12,266 nt of DNA from Pseudomonadota bacterium (GCA_029781465.1 JAKOWQ010000228.1:1-12266); one strand, 5' to 3'; shown: positions 1-9,308, counted from the stretch's first letter. Notes: a model not told the origin generated them from the letters alone. Numbers and translations are program-made.

Positions 1-20
1 GACAGGGCGGATGCCCTGTC
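1..20. terminator. Perfect hairpin downstream of the M20 peptidase pair
   Basis: Eight-base arms (GACAGGGC / GCCCTGTC) around a 4-base loop, perfectly complementary. It lies 32 bases past the stop codon of the distal M20 gene (minus strand), so it may end that transcript. The bases that would show a U-run lie outside the window, so a Rho-independent terminator cannot be confirmed. It could also be one arm of a dispersed intergenic repeat. Confidence 0.45.
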
Positions 21-24
21 CGCA

Positions 25-38
25 CCGCCGTGAGGCGG
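25..38. other. Second short GC hairpin after the M20 gene
   Basis: CCGCC, loop of four, GGCGG. In the minus-strand transcript the stem can be extended by two pairs, one of them G-U. It sits between the stop codon at 52-54 and the hairpin at 1-20, so the two form a tandem hairpin tail. No U-run follows it directly. It may protect the 3' end of the mRNA or be part of a bipartite terminator. Confidence 0.3.
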
Positions 39-51
39 CGAGAAATTTCCC

Positions 52-1464
52 CTATTTCCCCGAAAGCGCCTTCACCAGATCGTAGAGGTAATCGCGCCCT
101 TCCATCAGCGCGCGCACCCGGATGCGTTCGTTGAGGCCGTGGGTGCCGTTGCCATCGGGATCGTTCCACAGCCCCGGCGCACCGTAGGTCGGGATCCCCA
201 CCGCGCCGAGATAGACCGCGTCGGTCGCCCCGGTCGACATCGCCGGAATGACTGGAACGCCGGGGAAATGCTTGGCAACGAGCTGCTCCATCGGGCCGAT
301 GACCCTGGGGTCGAGCGGCGGAACCTTGGCGATCGGCTTGTCCTTGACGTCGCGCTCGATGTGGATCGCCGGGTTGCCGATCGCGGCAGCCAGCGCGGCC
401 TGGGTTTCCTCGGCGCTGCGGCCCGGGAACATCCGGCAATTGACATTCGCGCTCACGCTTTGCGGCAGGGCGTTCTTGGCGTGGCCGCCCTTGATCATGG
501 TCGCCACGCAGGTGGTGCGCAGCAACGAATGGAGCATCTTGTCCCTGTTGACCAAGGTCTCGGCAGCCTTGTCCTCAGGGTTGGCGGCCAGCGTGATCAT
601 CGCCGCGCCGGTCTCGTCATGGCGCATCGCACCGGCCTTGGCGAAGAAGGCGCGGGTGGTGTCGTTGAATTCGAGCGGGAATTCATAGCTGCCGACCCGC
701 TCGAGCGCCTGGCTCATCGCATAGATCGCGTTGTCGGGCACTGGCTGCGAGGAATGGCCGCCCGGGTTGGTCGCGGTCAGGGTAAAGTCCTGATAGGCCT
801 TTTCGCCCACCTGCACCGTCTGGACCAGCACGTTGCCCTTGCCGTCCGAGCGCCCGCCGCCGCCTTCGTTGAGAGCGAATTCGGCGTCGATCAGCTCGCG
901 CCGGTTGTTGGCCAGCCACTGCGCGCCGTTGAACGCGCCAGACGCTTCCTCGCCGCAGGTCAGCGCCAGCTTGATTGTCCGCTTGGGCTTGAACCCTTCC
1001 TTGGCGAAGCGGATCAGCGTGTCGGTCCAGATCGCGGCCTGGGCCTTGTCGTCGGCGGTGCCGCGGGCATAGAAATAGCCGTTTTCCTCGATCAGGGTGA
1101 AAGGATCGCGCTCCCAATCGGCGCGGTTGGCCTCAACCACGTCGACATGGGCGAGCAGCAGCATCGGCTTCAGCTTTTTCGAACTGCCGGGAAAGATCGC
1201 CACCAGTCCGCCATCGCGGGGATGCTCGGGAACCGAAAACAGCACCAGCTGATCGTCGGAAAAACCTGCGGCCTTGAGCCGCGCCGCCATACGCTCGGCA
1301 GCAAGAGTGCACGAACCCGCAGAGAGAGTGGTGTTGGTTTCCACTAGCTCCTTGTAAAGCCCTCGAAATTCGAGCTGATCGGGGCGCGGCGACGCATCCT
1401 GGGCGGCGGCGGTGCCTGCCAGCAGCGCAGAGGCCGTGAACGCGGTGAGGGATTTGCGGATCAT
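52..1464 (-). CDS. Secreted M20-family metallopeptidase, distal copy of a tandem pair
   Basis: A zinc-dependent amidohydrolase or carboxypeptidase of the M20 family, likely acting on peptides or N-acyl amino acids in the periplasm. The substrate is not known. With the start used here it has 470 residues. An N-terminal signal peptide ends near AGTAAA-QDA. Metal and catalytic residues by family pattern are H106 in AHVDVV (with D108), D138 in GTADDK, the general base E172 and ligand E173 in CGEE, E200 in NEGGGG, and H442 in THGLNER. The GGHSS motif of the lid/dimerisation domain is at about 235-239. Start choice: an upstream ATG at 1494 overlaps the stop of the preceding gene as ATGA, but the ATG at 1464 has a strong AAGGAAGGA six bases ahead and starts directly at a signal peptide. 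The protein is about two-thirds identical by eye to the upstream gene. The fold assignment is firm and the exact activity is inferred. Confidence 0.9.
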   Translation of the reverse strand: MIRKSLTAFTASALLAGTAAAQDASPRPDQLEFRGLYKELVETNTTLSAGSCTLAAERMAARLKAAGFSDDQLVLFSVPEHPRDGGLVAIFPGSSKKLKPMLLLAHVDVVEANRADWERDPFTLIEENGYFYARGTADDKAQAAIWTDTLIRFAKEGFKPKRTIKLALTCGEEASGAFNGAQWLANNRRELIDAEFALNEGGGGRSDGKGNVLVQTVQVGEKAYQDFTLTATNPGGHSSQPVPDNAIYAMSQALERVGSYEFPLEFNDTTRAFFAKAGAMRHDETGAAMITLAANPEDKAAETLVNRDKMLHSLLRTTCVATMIKGGHAKNALPQSVSANVNCRMFPGRSAEETQAALAAAIGNPAIHIERDVKDKPIAKVPPLDPRVIGPMEQLVAKHFPGVPVIPAMSTGATDAVYLGAVGIPTYGAPGLWNDPDGNGTHGLNERIRVRALMEGRDYLYDLVKALSGK

Positions 1465-1470
1465 GCTGAT

Positions 1471-1479
1471 TCCTTCCTT
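1471..1479 (-). promoter_or_regulatory. Shine-Dalgarno site that decides the start of the distal M20 gene
   Basis: Minus-strand AAGGAAGGA, six bases before the ATG at 1464. It lies just after the stop codon (1491-1493) of the upstream paralogue, which allows reinitiation or independent loading. It favours 1464 over the overlapping ATG at 1494, which would put ten extra residues (MICPPKEGIS) before the signal peptide. Confidence 0.75.
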
Positions 1480-1490
1480 GGGCGGGCAGA

Positions 1491-2900
1491 TCATTTGCCC
1501 GCCAGTTCCTTGACGAGATCGAACAGAAAGTCGCGGCCGGTGTAGAGCGACTTGACCGAGATTCTTTCATTGAGACCGTGCACGCCGTCTCCGTCGGGCG
1601 AGCCCCACATGCCCGGCACGCCATAGGTCGGAATGCCCACCGCGCCGAGGAAGGTCGCGTCGGTATAGCCATTGGACATCGCCGGGATCAGCGGCGCGCC
1701 CGGAAAATAGCGGGCAACCAGCTTTTCCATCGGAGCGATCACCTTGGGATCGAGCGGTGGAGCGGGCGGGGAAGGGCGCCGGGGCGGCAAGACGGTAATG
1801 GCGATCGAGGGATCCGCGATGACCCGGGCCAGCTCGTCGCGGATCGATTCGATCGAATGCCCGGGAAAGATCCGGCAGTTGACGTTGGCGGTCGCCCGCT
1901 GCGGCAGTGCATTGCGGGCATGGCCGGCCGTCACCGTGGTGGCAACGCAGGTGGTGCGCAGATTGGAATGCAGGCCGCGGTCGGCGTTGACCGCCGCTTC
2001 GGCGGCCTTGTCCTGAGGGTTGGCCGCAAGCGCAACCATCGCATCGCCCAAAGCATCATGGCGGGCCGCCCCGGCCTTGGCGAAGTACGCACGGGTCACG
2101 TCGGTCATTTCGAGCGGAAATTCGTGGTCCTGGACCTTCACCAGCGCGCGTGAAAGGTCATAGATCGCGTTCTCGCGGACCGGGATCGAGGAATGCCCGC
2201 CCGGATTGCGCGCCTCGAGCTCGAAATTGGCGAAGGTCTTCTCGCCGATCTGGACCTGCTGCGAGAGCACCTTGTCGTGCCCGTCGCTGTCGCCCCCGCC
2301 GCCCTCGTTGAGGGCAAATTCGGCATCGATCAGTTCGCGCCGGTTGGCGGCCAGCCACTCGATCCCGTTGAAAGCCCCGTTGGTTTCCTCGCCGCAGGAT
2401 AGCGCAAGCTTGACCGTGCGCTTGGGGCGATAACCGCTCTTGGCGAAGCGGATCAGGGTATCGACCCAGACCGCCGCCATCGCCTTGTCGTCGGCGGTGC
2501 CGCGCGCATAGAAAAAGCCGTCTTCCTCGAACAGGGTGAAGGGATCGCGGGTCCAGTCCTCGCGCTTGGCCTCGACCACATCGACATGGGCGATCAGCAG
2601 GATTGGACGCAAGGTCTTGGACGTGCCCGGCCAAACGGCCACCAGCCCGCCTTCGCGGGGATGATCCGGAGTGGAATAGAGCGTGAGCTGGCCGTCGGAG
2701 AGCCCTGCTGCCCTGAGCCGCGCGGCCATCCGTTCGGCGGCCAATGTGCAGCTGCCTGATGAAAGGGTGGTGTTGGTTTCGACCAGCTCTTTGAAGAGGC
2801 CGCGAAACTCCGTCTGATCGGCCCCTGGTGCCTGTGCCTGCGCAGCGGCCGGGCTGATCAAGAGCGAAACGGCAAGTGCGGTCGCGGCGATTGCCCGCAT
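1491..2900 (-). CDS. Secreted M20-family metallopeptidase, proximal copy of a tandem pair
   Basis: Paralogue of the gene that follows it, with the same fold and the same predicted periplasmic zinc-hydrolase role. It has 469 residues from the ATG at 2900, which is preceded by GGAGA with a 6-base gap. A longer reading from 2951 adds 17 residues before the signal peptide and is less likely. The signal peptide is MRAIAATALAVSLLISPAAA. Active-site pattern: H105/D107 (AHVDVV), D137 (GTADDK), E171/E172 (CGEE), E199 (NEGGGG), H441 (VHGLNER). Four cysteines (in SGSC, SCGEE, RTTC and NVNC) match those of the sister protein. The clearest difference is a proline/arginine-rich stretch near residues 372-382 (LPPRRPSPPAPP), where the sister has a charged segment. 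It heads the two-gene unit. The family is well supported and the substrate is unknown. Confidence 0.9.
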   Translation of the reverse strand: MRAIAATALAVSLLISPAAAQAQAPGADQTEFRGLFKELVETNTTLSSGSCTLAAERMAARLRAAGLSDGQLTLYSTPDHPREGGLVAVWPGTSKTLRPILLIAHVDVVEAKREDWTRDPFTLFEEDGFFYARGTADDKAMAAVWVDTLIRFAKSGYRPKRTVKLALSCGEETNGAFNGIEWLAANRRELIDAEFALNEGGGGDSDGHDKVLSQQVQIGEKTFANFELEARNPGGHSSIPVRENAIYDLSRALVKVQDHEFPLEMTDVTRAYFAKAGAARHDALGDAMVALAANPQDKAAEAAVNADRGLHSNLRTTCVATTVTAGHARNALPQRATANVNCRIFPGHSIESIRDELARVIADPSIAITVLPPRRPSPPAPPLDPKVIAPMEKLVARYFPGAPLIPAMSNGYTDATFLGAVGIPTYGVPGMWGSPDGDGVHGLNERISVKSLYTGRDFLFDLVKELAGK

Positions 2901-2992
2901 CGAATTTCTCCACGGTTGGCGTTTGGCGGTTAGAGCATGCGCAGGGTCCATAGGAAAGGGGGGATTCGGGAATGGGCGGTGAGGGCAAACCT

Positions 2993-3001
2993 TGTGGAAA
3001 A
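2993..3001 (-). promoter_or_regulatory. DnaA-box-like 9-mer upstream of gyrB
   Basis: The minus strand reads TTTTCCACA, which fits the relaxed DnaA-box consensus TTWTNCACA. It lies 60-68 bases before the gyrB start, upstream of the predicted -35. It is a single copy, and one such match is expected by chance in roughly this length of DNA, so the call is weak. Confidence 0.25.
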
Positions 3002-3025
3002 TCCGCGCCCCGAGCGCCTCCCGGC

Positions 3026-3054
3026 TTGGGAAAAGGGCTGTGAGTGCCTATATC
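3026..3054 (+). promoter_or_regulatory. Candidate housekeeping promoter for a leaderless gyrB mRNA
   Basis: TTGGGA at 3026-3031 and TATATC at 3049-3054 are separated by exactly 17 bases. The -10 box ends six bases before the ATG at 3061, so the predicted transcription start falls on or next to the A of the start codon. No Shine-Dalgarno-like sequence precedes this ATG, which agrees with a leaderless message. The promoter strength is moderate by consensus. Confidence 0.5.
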
Positions 3055-3060
3055 CTGCCC

Positions 3061-5565
<2,505 letters not shown>

Positions 5566-5574
5566 GCGAGTGGG

Positions 5575-5985
5575 TCAGCCCGGCTGGGCTTCGGGAAAGA
5601 ACCGTGCGATCACGTCACGGGCCAGCCGGGCGGGGCGCAGGGTTTCGGCGTCGATGCAGCACCAGCTGGACTTGATTTCGGCCAGAACTTCCTCGCCCCG
5701 GCGGATCACCGTTTCATAAGTGGCGCGCGCGCCCTGGAACTTTTCCAGCCGCACCGTGGCGATCACTTCGTCACCCAGGAAGGTCGGGCGGCGATAGGTG
5801 ATCTCGTGCTTGAGCGCGACCCACAGGTGCGCGGCAATCGCCTCGGGCGGGGCCAGCGAGCGCCAGTGGTCGATCACTGCTTCCTGCACCCATTTGAGGT
5901 AGGAGGCGTTGTTGACATGACCCATGAAGTCGATGTCGACGGGGTCGATCCCGATCGGGAAAAAATGCGGAAGGGCGGTGCTCAC
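5575..5985 (-). CDS. Acyl-CoA thioesterase, 4HBT (hotdog) family
   Basis: 136 residues, a typical single hotdog-fold enzyme that hydrolyses acyl-CoA to free acid and CoA in the cytoplasm. The signature is DIDFMGHVNNASYLKW at 17-32, with D19 the probable catalytic acid and GHVNN capping the central helix. TYRRPTFLGDEV (about 63-74) and the following beta-strands match the rest of the domain. The start is GTG at 5985 with AAGGG close upstream. No later start is possible, because the next methionine (M21) lies inside the active-site motif. The gene lies 33 bases after a TetR-family gene on the same strand and is probably co-transcribed with it. It converges on gyrB with only 9 bases between the two stop codons. 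Chain-length preference cannot be read from the sequence. Confidence 0.88.
   Translation of the reverse strand: MSTALPHFFPIGIDPVDIDFMGHVNNASYLKWVQEAVIDHWRSLAPPEAIAAHLWVALKHEITYRRPTFLGDEVIATVRLEKFQGARATYETVIRRGEEVLAEIKSSWCCIDAETLRPARLARDVIARFFPEAQPG
5577..5590. terminator. Short hairpin at the gyrB / thioesterase convergence
   Basis: AGCCC, loop GGCT, GGGCT: a perfect 5-bp GC-rich stem that starts 12 bases after the gyrB stop and lies inside the last codons of the thioesterase gene. No T-run follows on either strand, so it would be at best a weak or Rho-assisted end for the gyrB transcript. Confidence 0.25.
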
Positions 5986-6018
5986 ACCCTTGTAAGTAAT
6001 GCGCCGCAGCTGCCTGCG

Positions 6019-6654
6019 CTAGGCCGCGCGCAGTCCCTTCACCGCCTTGGCGCCCCGGTCGGTCGCGGAAAGCCCGTCGAACATGGCATCGACGATCATT
6101 GCCAGTTTGTCCGTCGAGAGGCGCGGCATGACCGGCTCCATTGCCCCGATATTGACGTAAACGCTGACCATCTGGTTGACTAGGCTGAGCGCCTCGTCGA
6201 TCGAAAGCCCGGCAAAATGGCCCTCGGCCATGGCTTCGCCGATGATTTCGGCCAGATAGTGATCGCCCAGATCGACGTAGGAACGCACCAGTTCGTAGTT
6301 TTCCTTGCCCAGCTCGGCATAGCTCGAGAAGGCCACGGGATCGCGCTCCCATTCGGCCTTCATCAGGGCAAACCGGCGGGCGAAGAATTCAAACATCTTG
6401 CGGCGGGGATTGAGATCGCTGGCGATCACTTCCTCCATGATCGCGACCTTGGGCTGGAACCAGCGTTCGGCCACGGCTTCGATCAGCGCCTCCTTGCTCT
6501 CGAAATAGCGATAGAGACTGGCCGGAGACATCTGCGCCCGCGCAGCCAGCTCGGCTACCGTCAGATTGGTCGAGCCGCGCTCCTCGATCAGCTCGATCAC
6601 CAGATCGATCAACGCCTCGCGCCCGGTTTCGATGTCGGTTTGCGGCCGTGCCAT
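6019..6654 (-). CDS. TetR/AcrR-family transcriptional regulator
   Basis: 211 residues, the usual length for this family of dimeric, ligand-responsive repressors. The N-terminal helix-turn-helix spans about 11-58, with the pattern LTVAELAARAQMSPASLYRY (31-50) followed by FESKEALIEAV. The rest is helical and should bind the ligand and form the dimer. ATG at 6654 has GGGGAG nine bases upstream. It is the first gene of a probable two-gene unit with the acyl-CoA thioesterase, which suggests an acyl-CoA, fatty-acid or related lipid signal (inference). It diverges from a 5'-nucleotidase gene. The intergenic region contains a perfect inverted repeat over its own predicted -35 box, which suggests autoregulation. 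Confidence 0.92.
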   Translation of the reverse strand: MARPQTDIETGREALIDLVIELIEERGSTNLTVAELAARAQMSPASLYRYFESKEALIEAVAERWFQPKVAIMEEVIASDLNPRRKMFEFFARRFALMKAEWERDPVAFSSYAELGKENYELVRSYVDLGDHYLAEIIGEAMAEGHFAGLSIDEALSLVNQMVSVYVNIGAMEPVMPRLSTDKLAMIVDAMFDGLSATDRGAKAVKGLRAA

Positions 6655-6688
6655 GTGTGGGAGCTCCCCGGGAATTCTTGGAGCGGCC

Positions 6689-6716
6689 TAGATAAAACCT
6701 CTCCGAAAAAATTCAA
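6689..6716 (-). promoter_or_regulatory. Candidate promoter of the tetR-thioesterase unit
   Basis: On the minus strand, TTGAAT (6716-6711) and TATCTA (6694-6689) are spaced by 16 bases. This puts the transcription start near 6682, about 28 bases before the ATG at 6654. The -35 box lies within the left arm of the inverted repeat at 6713-6729. Confidence 0.45.
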
Positions 6717-6729
6717 GAAACCGTCTTGA
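6713..6729. promoter_or_regulatory. 17-bp perfect inverted repeat, candidate TetR operator
   Basis: TCAAGA, five bases, TCTTGA. The size and symmetry suit a TetR dimer. It lies in the 127-bp region between tetR and the 5'-nucleotidase gene and overlaps the predicted -35 of tetR, where bound protein would block RNA polymerase. It is 53 bases upstream of the nucleotidase ATG, so it could also affect that gene. Confidence 0.5.
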
Positions 6730-6781
6730 TTGATCGGTAGCCAAAGCTTGCCGAATTGTGCCTTTCGACTAGGAAAACAGG

Positions 6782-8530
6782 ATGCCAAATTCCGCTCCGC
6801 CCTATCGCCGCGCACCGCGCCTGTTGCCTGTCCTGGTTCTTCCGCTGCTGGCCGCCTGTGCCGGGCAGGCTGCGCCGCGATCGGCCGCACCTGTGGCACC
6901 GGTCACGGTCGGGATCGTTGCCATCAACGATTTTCACGGCGCGCTTGAGCCGCCGCGCCAGGCGGTGAGCGCGCCCGACGGCAAGGGCGGAACGGTGCAG
7001 GTGCCGGCGGGCGGCGCGGCCTGGCTGGCCAGCGCGGTCGACACGGTAAAGGCCAGGCACCCCAATCATCTGGTGGTTTCGGCCGGCGATCTGATTTCGG
7101 CCTCGCAGCTTTCCTCTTCGCTCTACCTCGACGAACCGGCGATCGGCGTTGCCAACCGGATCGGGCTCGATTTCAACGCCGTCGGCAACCACGAATTCGA
7201 TCGCGGCCGCACCGAACTGCTGCGGATGCAGAACGGGGGCTGCGGGCAGAACACTCCGCGTCAGCCCTGCGCGGTCGAGCAGTTCGGCGGGGCGAAGTTC
7301 GCTTTCCTGTCCGCCTCCACCCGCACCGAAAGCGGCAAGACGCTGTTTCCCGCCAGCGCGATCCGCACCTTCGGCAAGGGCCGCACCCGGGTCAAGGTCG
7401 GGATTATCGGCCTGACGCTGAAGGGCACGCCCGAACTGGTTGCGCCCGGCGGGATCAAGGGACTGACCTTCGGTGACGAGGCCGATGCGATCAATGCGCT
7501 GGTACCCCGGCTCAAGGCCAAGGGGGCTGACGCGGTGGTGGTGCTGATTCACCAGGGCGGCAGCCAGGCCAGCAGCGGCAATCCGGGTGGCTGCGATGGC
7601 CTGACCGGCGAGATCCGCCCGATCCTCGACCGGCTCGATCCGCGGGTCGATCTGGTGGTCTCGGGCCATACCCACAAGGCCTATGTCTGCGATTACGCCG
7701 CGCTCAATCCCGCGCATCCGCTGCTGCTGACCAGCGCCGGGGTCTATGGCGAGCTGGTGACCGATATCGAGCTCGACATCGACCCCAAGGCCGGGAGGGT
7801 GGTGGCAAAGCGGGCCAGCAACGTGATCGTCCAGAGCCAGGGGTACACCGGATCGCGCGGCGCGGTTGAGCCGAGCATGCTCTACCCGCGCTTCGCCCCC
7901 CGCCCCGATGTCGCGGCCTATGTCGGCACCTATGTCGAGGCGGCGGGCACCTATGCCCGGCGCCCGGTTGGCGCACTTACCGGCCCGGCCAGCGGCCGCG
8001 CGCTGGGCAACCTGATCGCCGATGCCCAGCTTGCCGCGACCCGCAGCGCGGGCGCGCAGATCGCGCTGATGAATCCGTTCGGGATCCGTGCGGCGCTGGT
8101 TCCCGCCGCCGACGGGGCAGTCACCTTCGGCGACATCTATGCGGTGCAGCCTTTCAACAATGTGCTGGTCACCCAAAGTCTGACCGGGGCGCAGCTCAAG
8201 GCTGTGCTCGAACAGGGGTTCGATACGCAGGGTCCTGAACAGGTGCTGGCGGTTTCGGCGGGATTTTCCTTCCGCTACGATCGTTCGCGCCCGGTGGGCG
8301 AGCGGATCGTGGCGATGACGCTCGATGGCCAGCCGATCGATCCGGGTGCGACCTACCGCGTTACCAGCAACAATTTCCTTGCCCAGGGCGGCGACAGCTT
8401 CACCGCGCTGGCCGCGCAGCGCGAGGCGACGATCGGCATGTCCGATCTCGACGCGCTCGAGGCCTGGCTCAAGGTTTCACCGGCCCGCGCGGTCAGCGAC
8501 GAACAGCGCGCCATCGAGGTCAGTCCTTAG
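6782..8530 (+). CDS. Lipoprotein 5'-nucleotidase / metallophosphatase (UshA-like)
   Basis: 582 residues. Envelope enzyme predicted to dephosphorylate nucleotides, or related sugar- or cyclic-nucleotide substrates, for phosphate and nucleoside salvage. The N-terminus is a lipoprotein signal with lipobox LAAC (C26), so it is probably anchored to a membrane facing the periplasm. The calcineurin-like metallophosphatase domain (about 42-300) shows all metal motifs: D50/H52 in NDFHG, D103 in SAGDLIS, GNHEFD at 135-140, H257, and GHTH at 295-298. The C-terminal 5'-nucleotidase domain (about 395-550) carries NPFGIRA at 431-437, F458, and NNFLAQGGDSF at 530-540 for base stacking and binding. ATG at 6782 has AGGA seven bases upstream. 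The neighbouring tetR diverges from it. Its last 11 bases overlap the end of the convergent DUF1295 gene. I saw no clear promoter in front of it. Confidence 0.92.
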   Translation: MPNSAPPYRRAPRLLPVLVLPLLAACAGQAAPRSAAPVAPVTVGIVAINDFHGALEPPRQAVSAPDGKGGTVQVPAGGAAWLASAVDTVKARHPNHLVVSAGDLISASQLSSSLYLDEPAIGVANRIGLDFNAVGNHEFDRGRTELLRMQNGGCGQNTPRQPCAVEQFGGAKFAFLSASTRTESGKTLFPASAIRTFGKGRTRVKVGIIGLTLKGTPELVAPGGIKGLTFGDEADAINALVPRLKAKGADAVVVLIHQGGSQASSGNPGGCDGLTGEIRPILDRLDPRVDLVVSGHTHKAYVCDYAALNPAHPLLLTSAGVYGELVTDIELDIDPKAGRVVAKRASNVIVQSQGYTGSRGAVEPSMLYPRFAPRPDVAAYVGTYVEAAGTYARRPVGALTGPASGRALGNLIADAQLAATRSAGAQIALMNPFGIRAALVPAADGAVTFGDIYAVQPFNNVLVTQSLTGAQLKAVLEQGFDTQGPEQVLAVSAGFSFRYDRSRPVGERIVAMTLDGQPIDPGATYRVTSNNFLAQGGDSFTALAAQREATIGMSDLDALEAWLKVSPARAVSDEQRAIEVSP

Positions 8531-9308
8531 GGGGCCAGGGAATGAAGCCCGATGTGCGCGCGGCATAGGCGGCATAGCCGGGGCGGTTCTTCATCAACCC
8601 CTTTTCGAGCAGTGGCTTGCCCGACCAGCGGGTGAGCGTGAAGGTCAGGAACAGGGGGCCGGGCAGGGCTGCGAGCGCGATCGCCCAGCCCGCCTCGGCT
8701 GCGGCCAGCCAGATGCCCCACCACACACAGCAATCGCCGAAGTAGTTGGGGTGGCGGGTATAGCGCCACAGCCCGCTATCGAGCACCTTGCCCCGGTTCG
8801 CGGGATCGGCGCGAAACGCCTTGAGCTGGGCATCGCCCTTCACCTCGAACACCATGCCCAGCAGCCACAGGAACAATCCTGCCTGGGCCAGCGGATCGAT
8901 CGGCGCGTCGCTGCTGGCCAGTACGCCCAGCTGCGCGGGGAGGCAGGTGAGGTAAAGCAAAAGCGCCTGGGGGAGAAAGACTCGCCTGAGCGCCGCGCCC
9001 GCATAGCGCCCCCGCTCGCGGTCCTTGCCAAGCATGCGGGCATAGCGCGGATCCTCGCCACTGGTGCGCCAGCGACCAAGCAGGTGCAGGCATAGCCGCA
9101 GCCCCCAGATCACCGTCATTGCCGCAATCATGGTGGCGCGGGTTCCCGGCTGTTCCGCCAGCAACCAGCTGGTCAGCGCGAGCAGCGCCATGCCTGCGCC
9201 CCACACGGCGTCGATGAAGGATACATCGCCGATCCGCACCGCCAGGCGCCACATGGCCAGCATCAGCGCGCCAAGTACAGCGGCGTTGACCAGCAAGGCG
9301 TCAGCCAT
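8520..9308 (-). CDS. DUF1295 family multi-pass membrane protein (steroid-reductase/ICMT-like)
   Basis: 262 residues with about six or seven hydrophobic helices (near 3-20, 34-51, 58-76, 108-128, 138-156 and 196-226). The C-terminal signature FEVKGDAQLKAF (154-165) and GLWRYTRHPNYFGD (179-192) followed by PLLEKGLMKNRPGYAAY is typical of DUF1295. This family is related to steroid 5-alpha-reductases and isoprenylcysteine methyltransferases, which bind NADPH or SAM at this end of the fold. The actual reaction of the bacterial family is not settled, so no function is assigned beyond likely membrane-lipid or isoprenoid modification. ATG at 9308 overlaps the stop of the upstream acyltransferase by 8 bases and has AAAGGAG six bases ahead, so translation is probably coupled. 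Its end overlaps the convergent nucleotidase gene by 11 bases. Confidence 0.85.
   Translation of the reverse strand: MADALLVNAAVLGALMLAMWRLAVRIGDVSFIDAVWGAGMALLALTSWLLAEQPGTRATMIAAMTVIWGLRLCLHLLGRWRTSGEDPRYARMLGKDRERGRYAGAALRRVFLPQALLLYLTCLPAQLGVLASSDAPIDPLAQAGLFLWLLGMVFEVKGDAQLKAFRADPANRGKVLDSGLWRYTRHPNYFGDCCVWWGIWLAAAEAGWAIALAALPGPLFLTFTLTRWSGKPLLEKGLMKNRPGYAAYAARTSGFIPWPPKD

Larger units (their letters stand above)
2901..3060. other. Divergent intergenic region, M20 pair / gyrB
   Basis: 160 bp between the start codons of the minus-strand M20 unit and plus-strand gyrB. It contains the gyrB promoter candidate, a DnaA-box-like 9-mer and the M20 Shine-Dalgarno site. I could not find a convincing -35/-10 pair for the M20 direction. 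Confidence 0.6.

Noticed and set aside
139..1347. 402-codon plus-strand open frame
   Set aside because: Shadow of the M20 peptidase gene on the other strand, with no domain-like sequence.
1465..1494. ATG at 1494 as the start of the distal M20 protein
   Set aside because: It would place ten non-signal residues before a normal signal peptide, while a strong Shine-Dalgarno sits before the ATG at 1464. It remains possible as a coupled reinitiation site.
2992..3060. TTG start that adds 23 residues to GyrB
   Set aside because: The extra residues do not resemble a GyrB N-terminus and would include the predicted promoter. ATG 3061 gives the usual beginning.
6001..6020. GC-rich palindrome-like sequence between tetR and the thioesterase (core GCAGCTGC)
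   Set aside because: Only the 8-base core is symmetric. The outer bases are out of register, there is no loop, and it overlaps the end of tetR, so it is probably chance.
6713..8176. 487-codon minus-strand open frame
   Set aside because: Antisense to the clear 5'-nucleotidase gene, with the low-complexity composition of GC-rich shadow frames.
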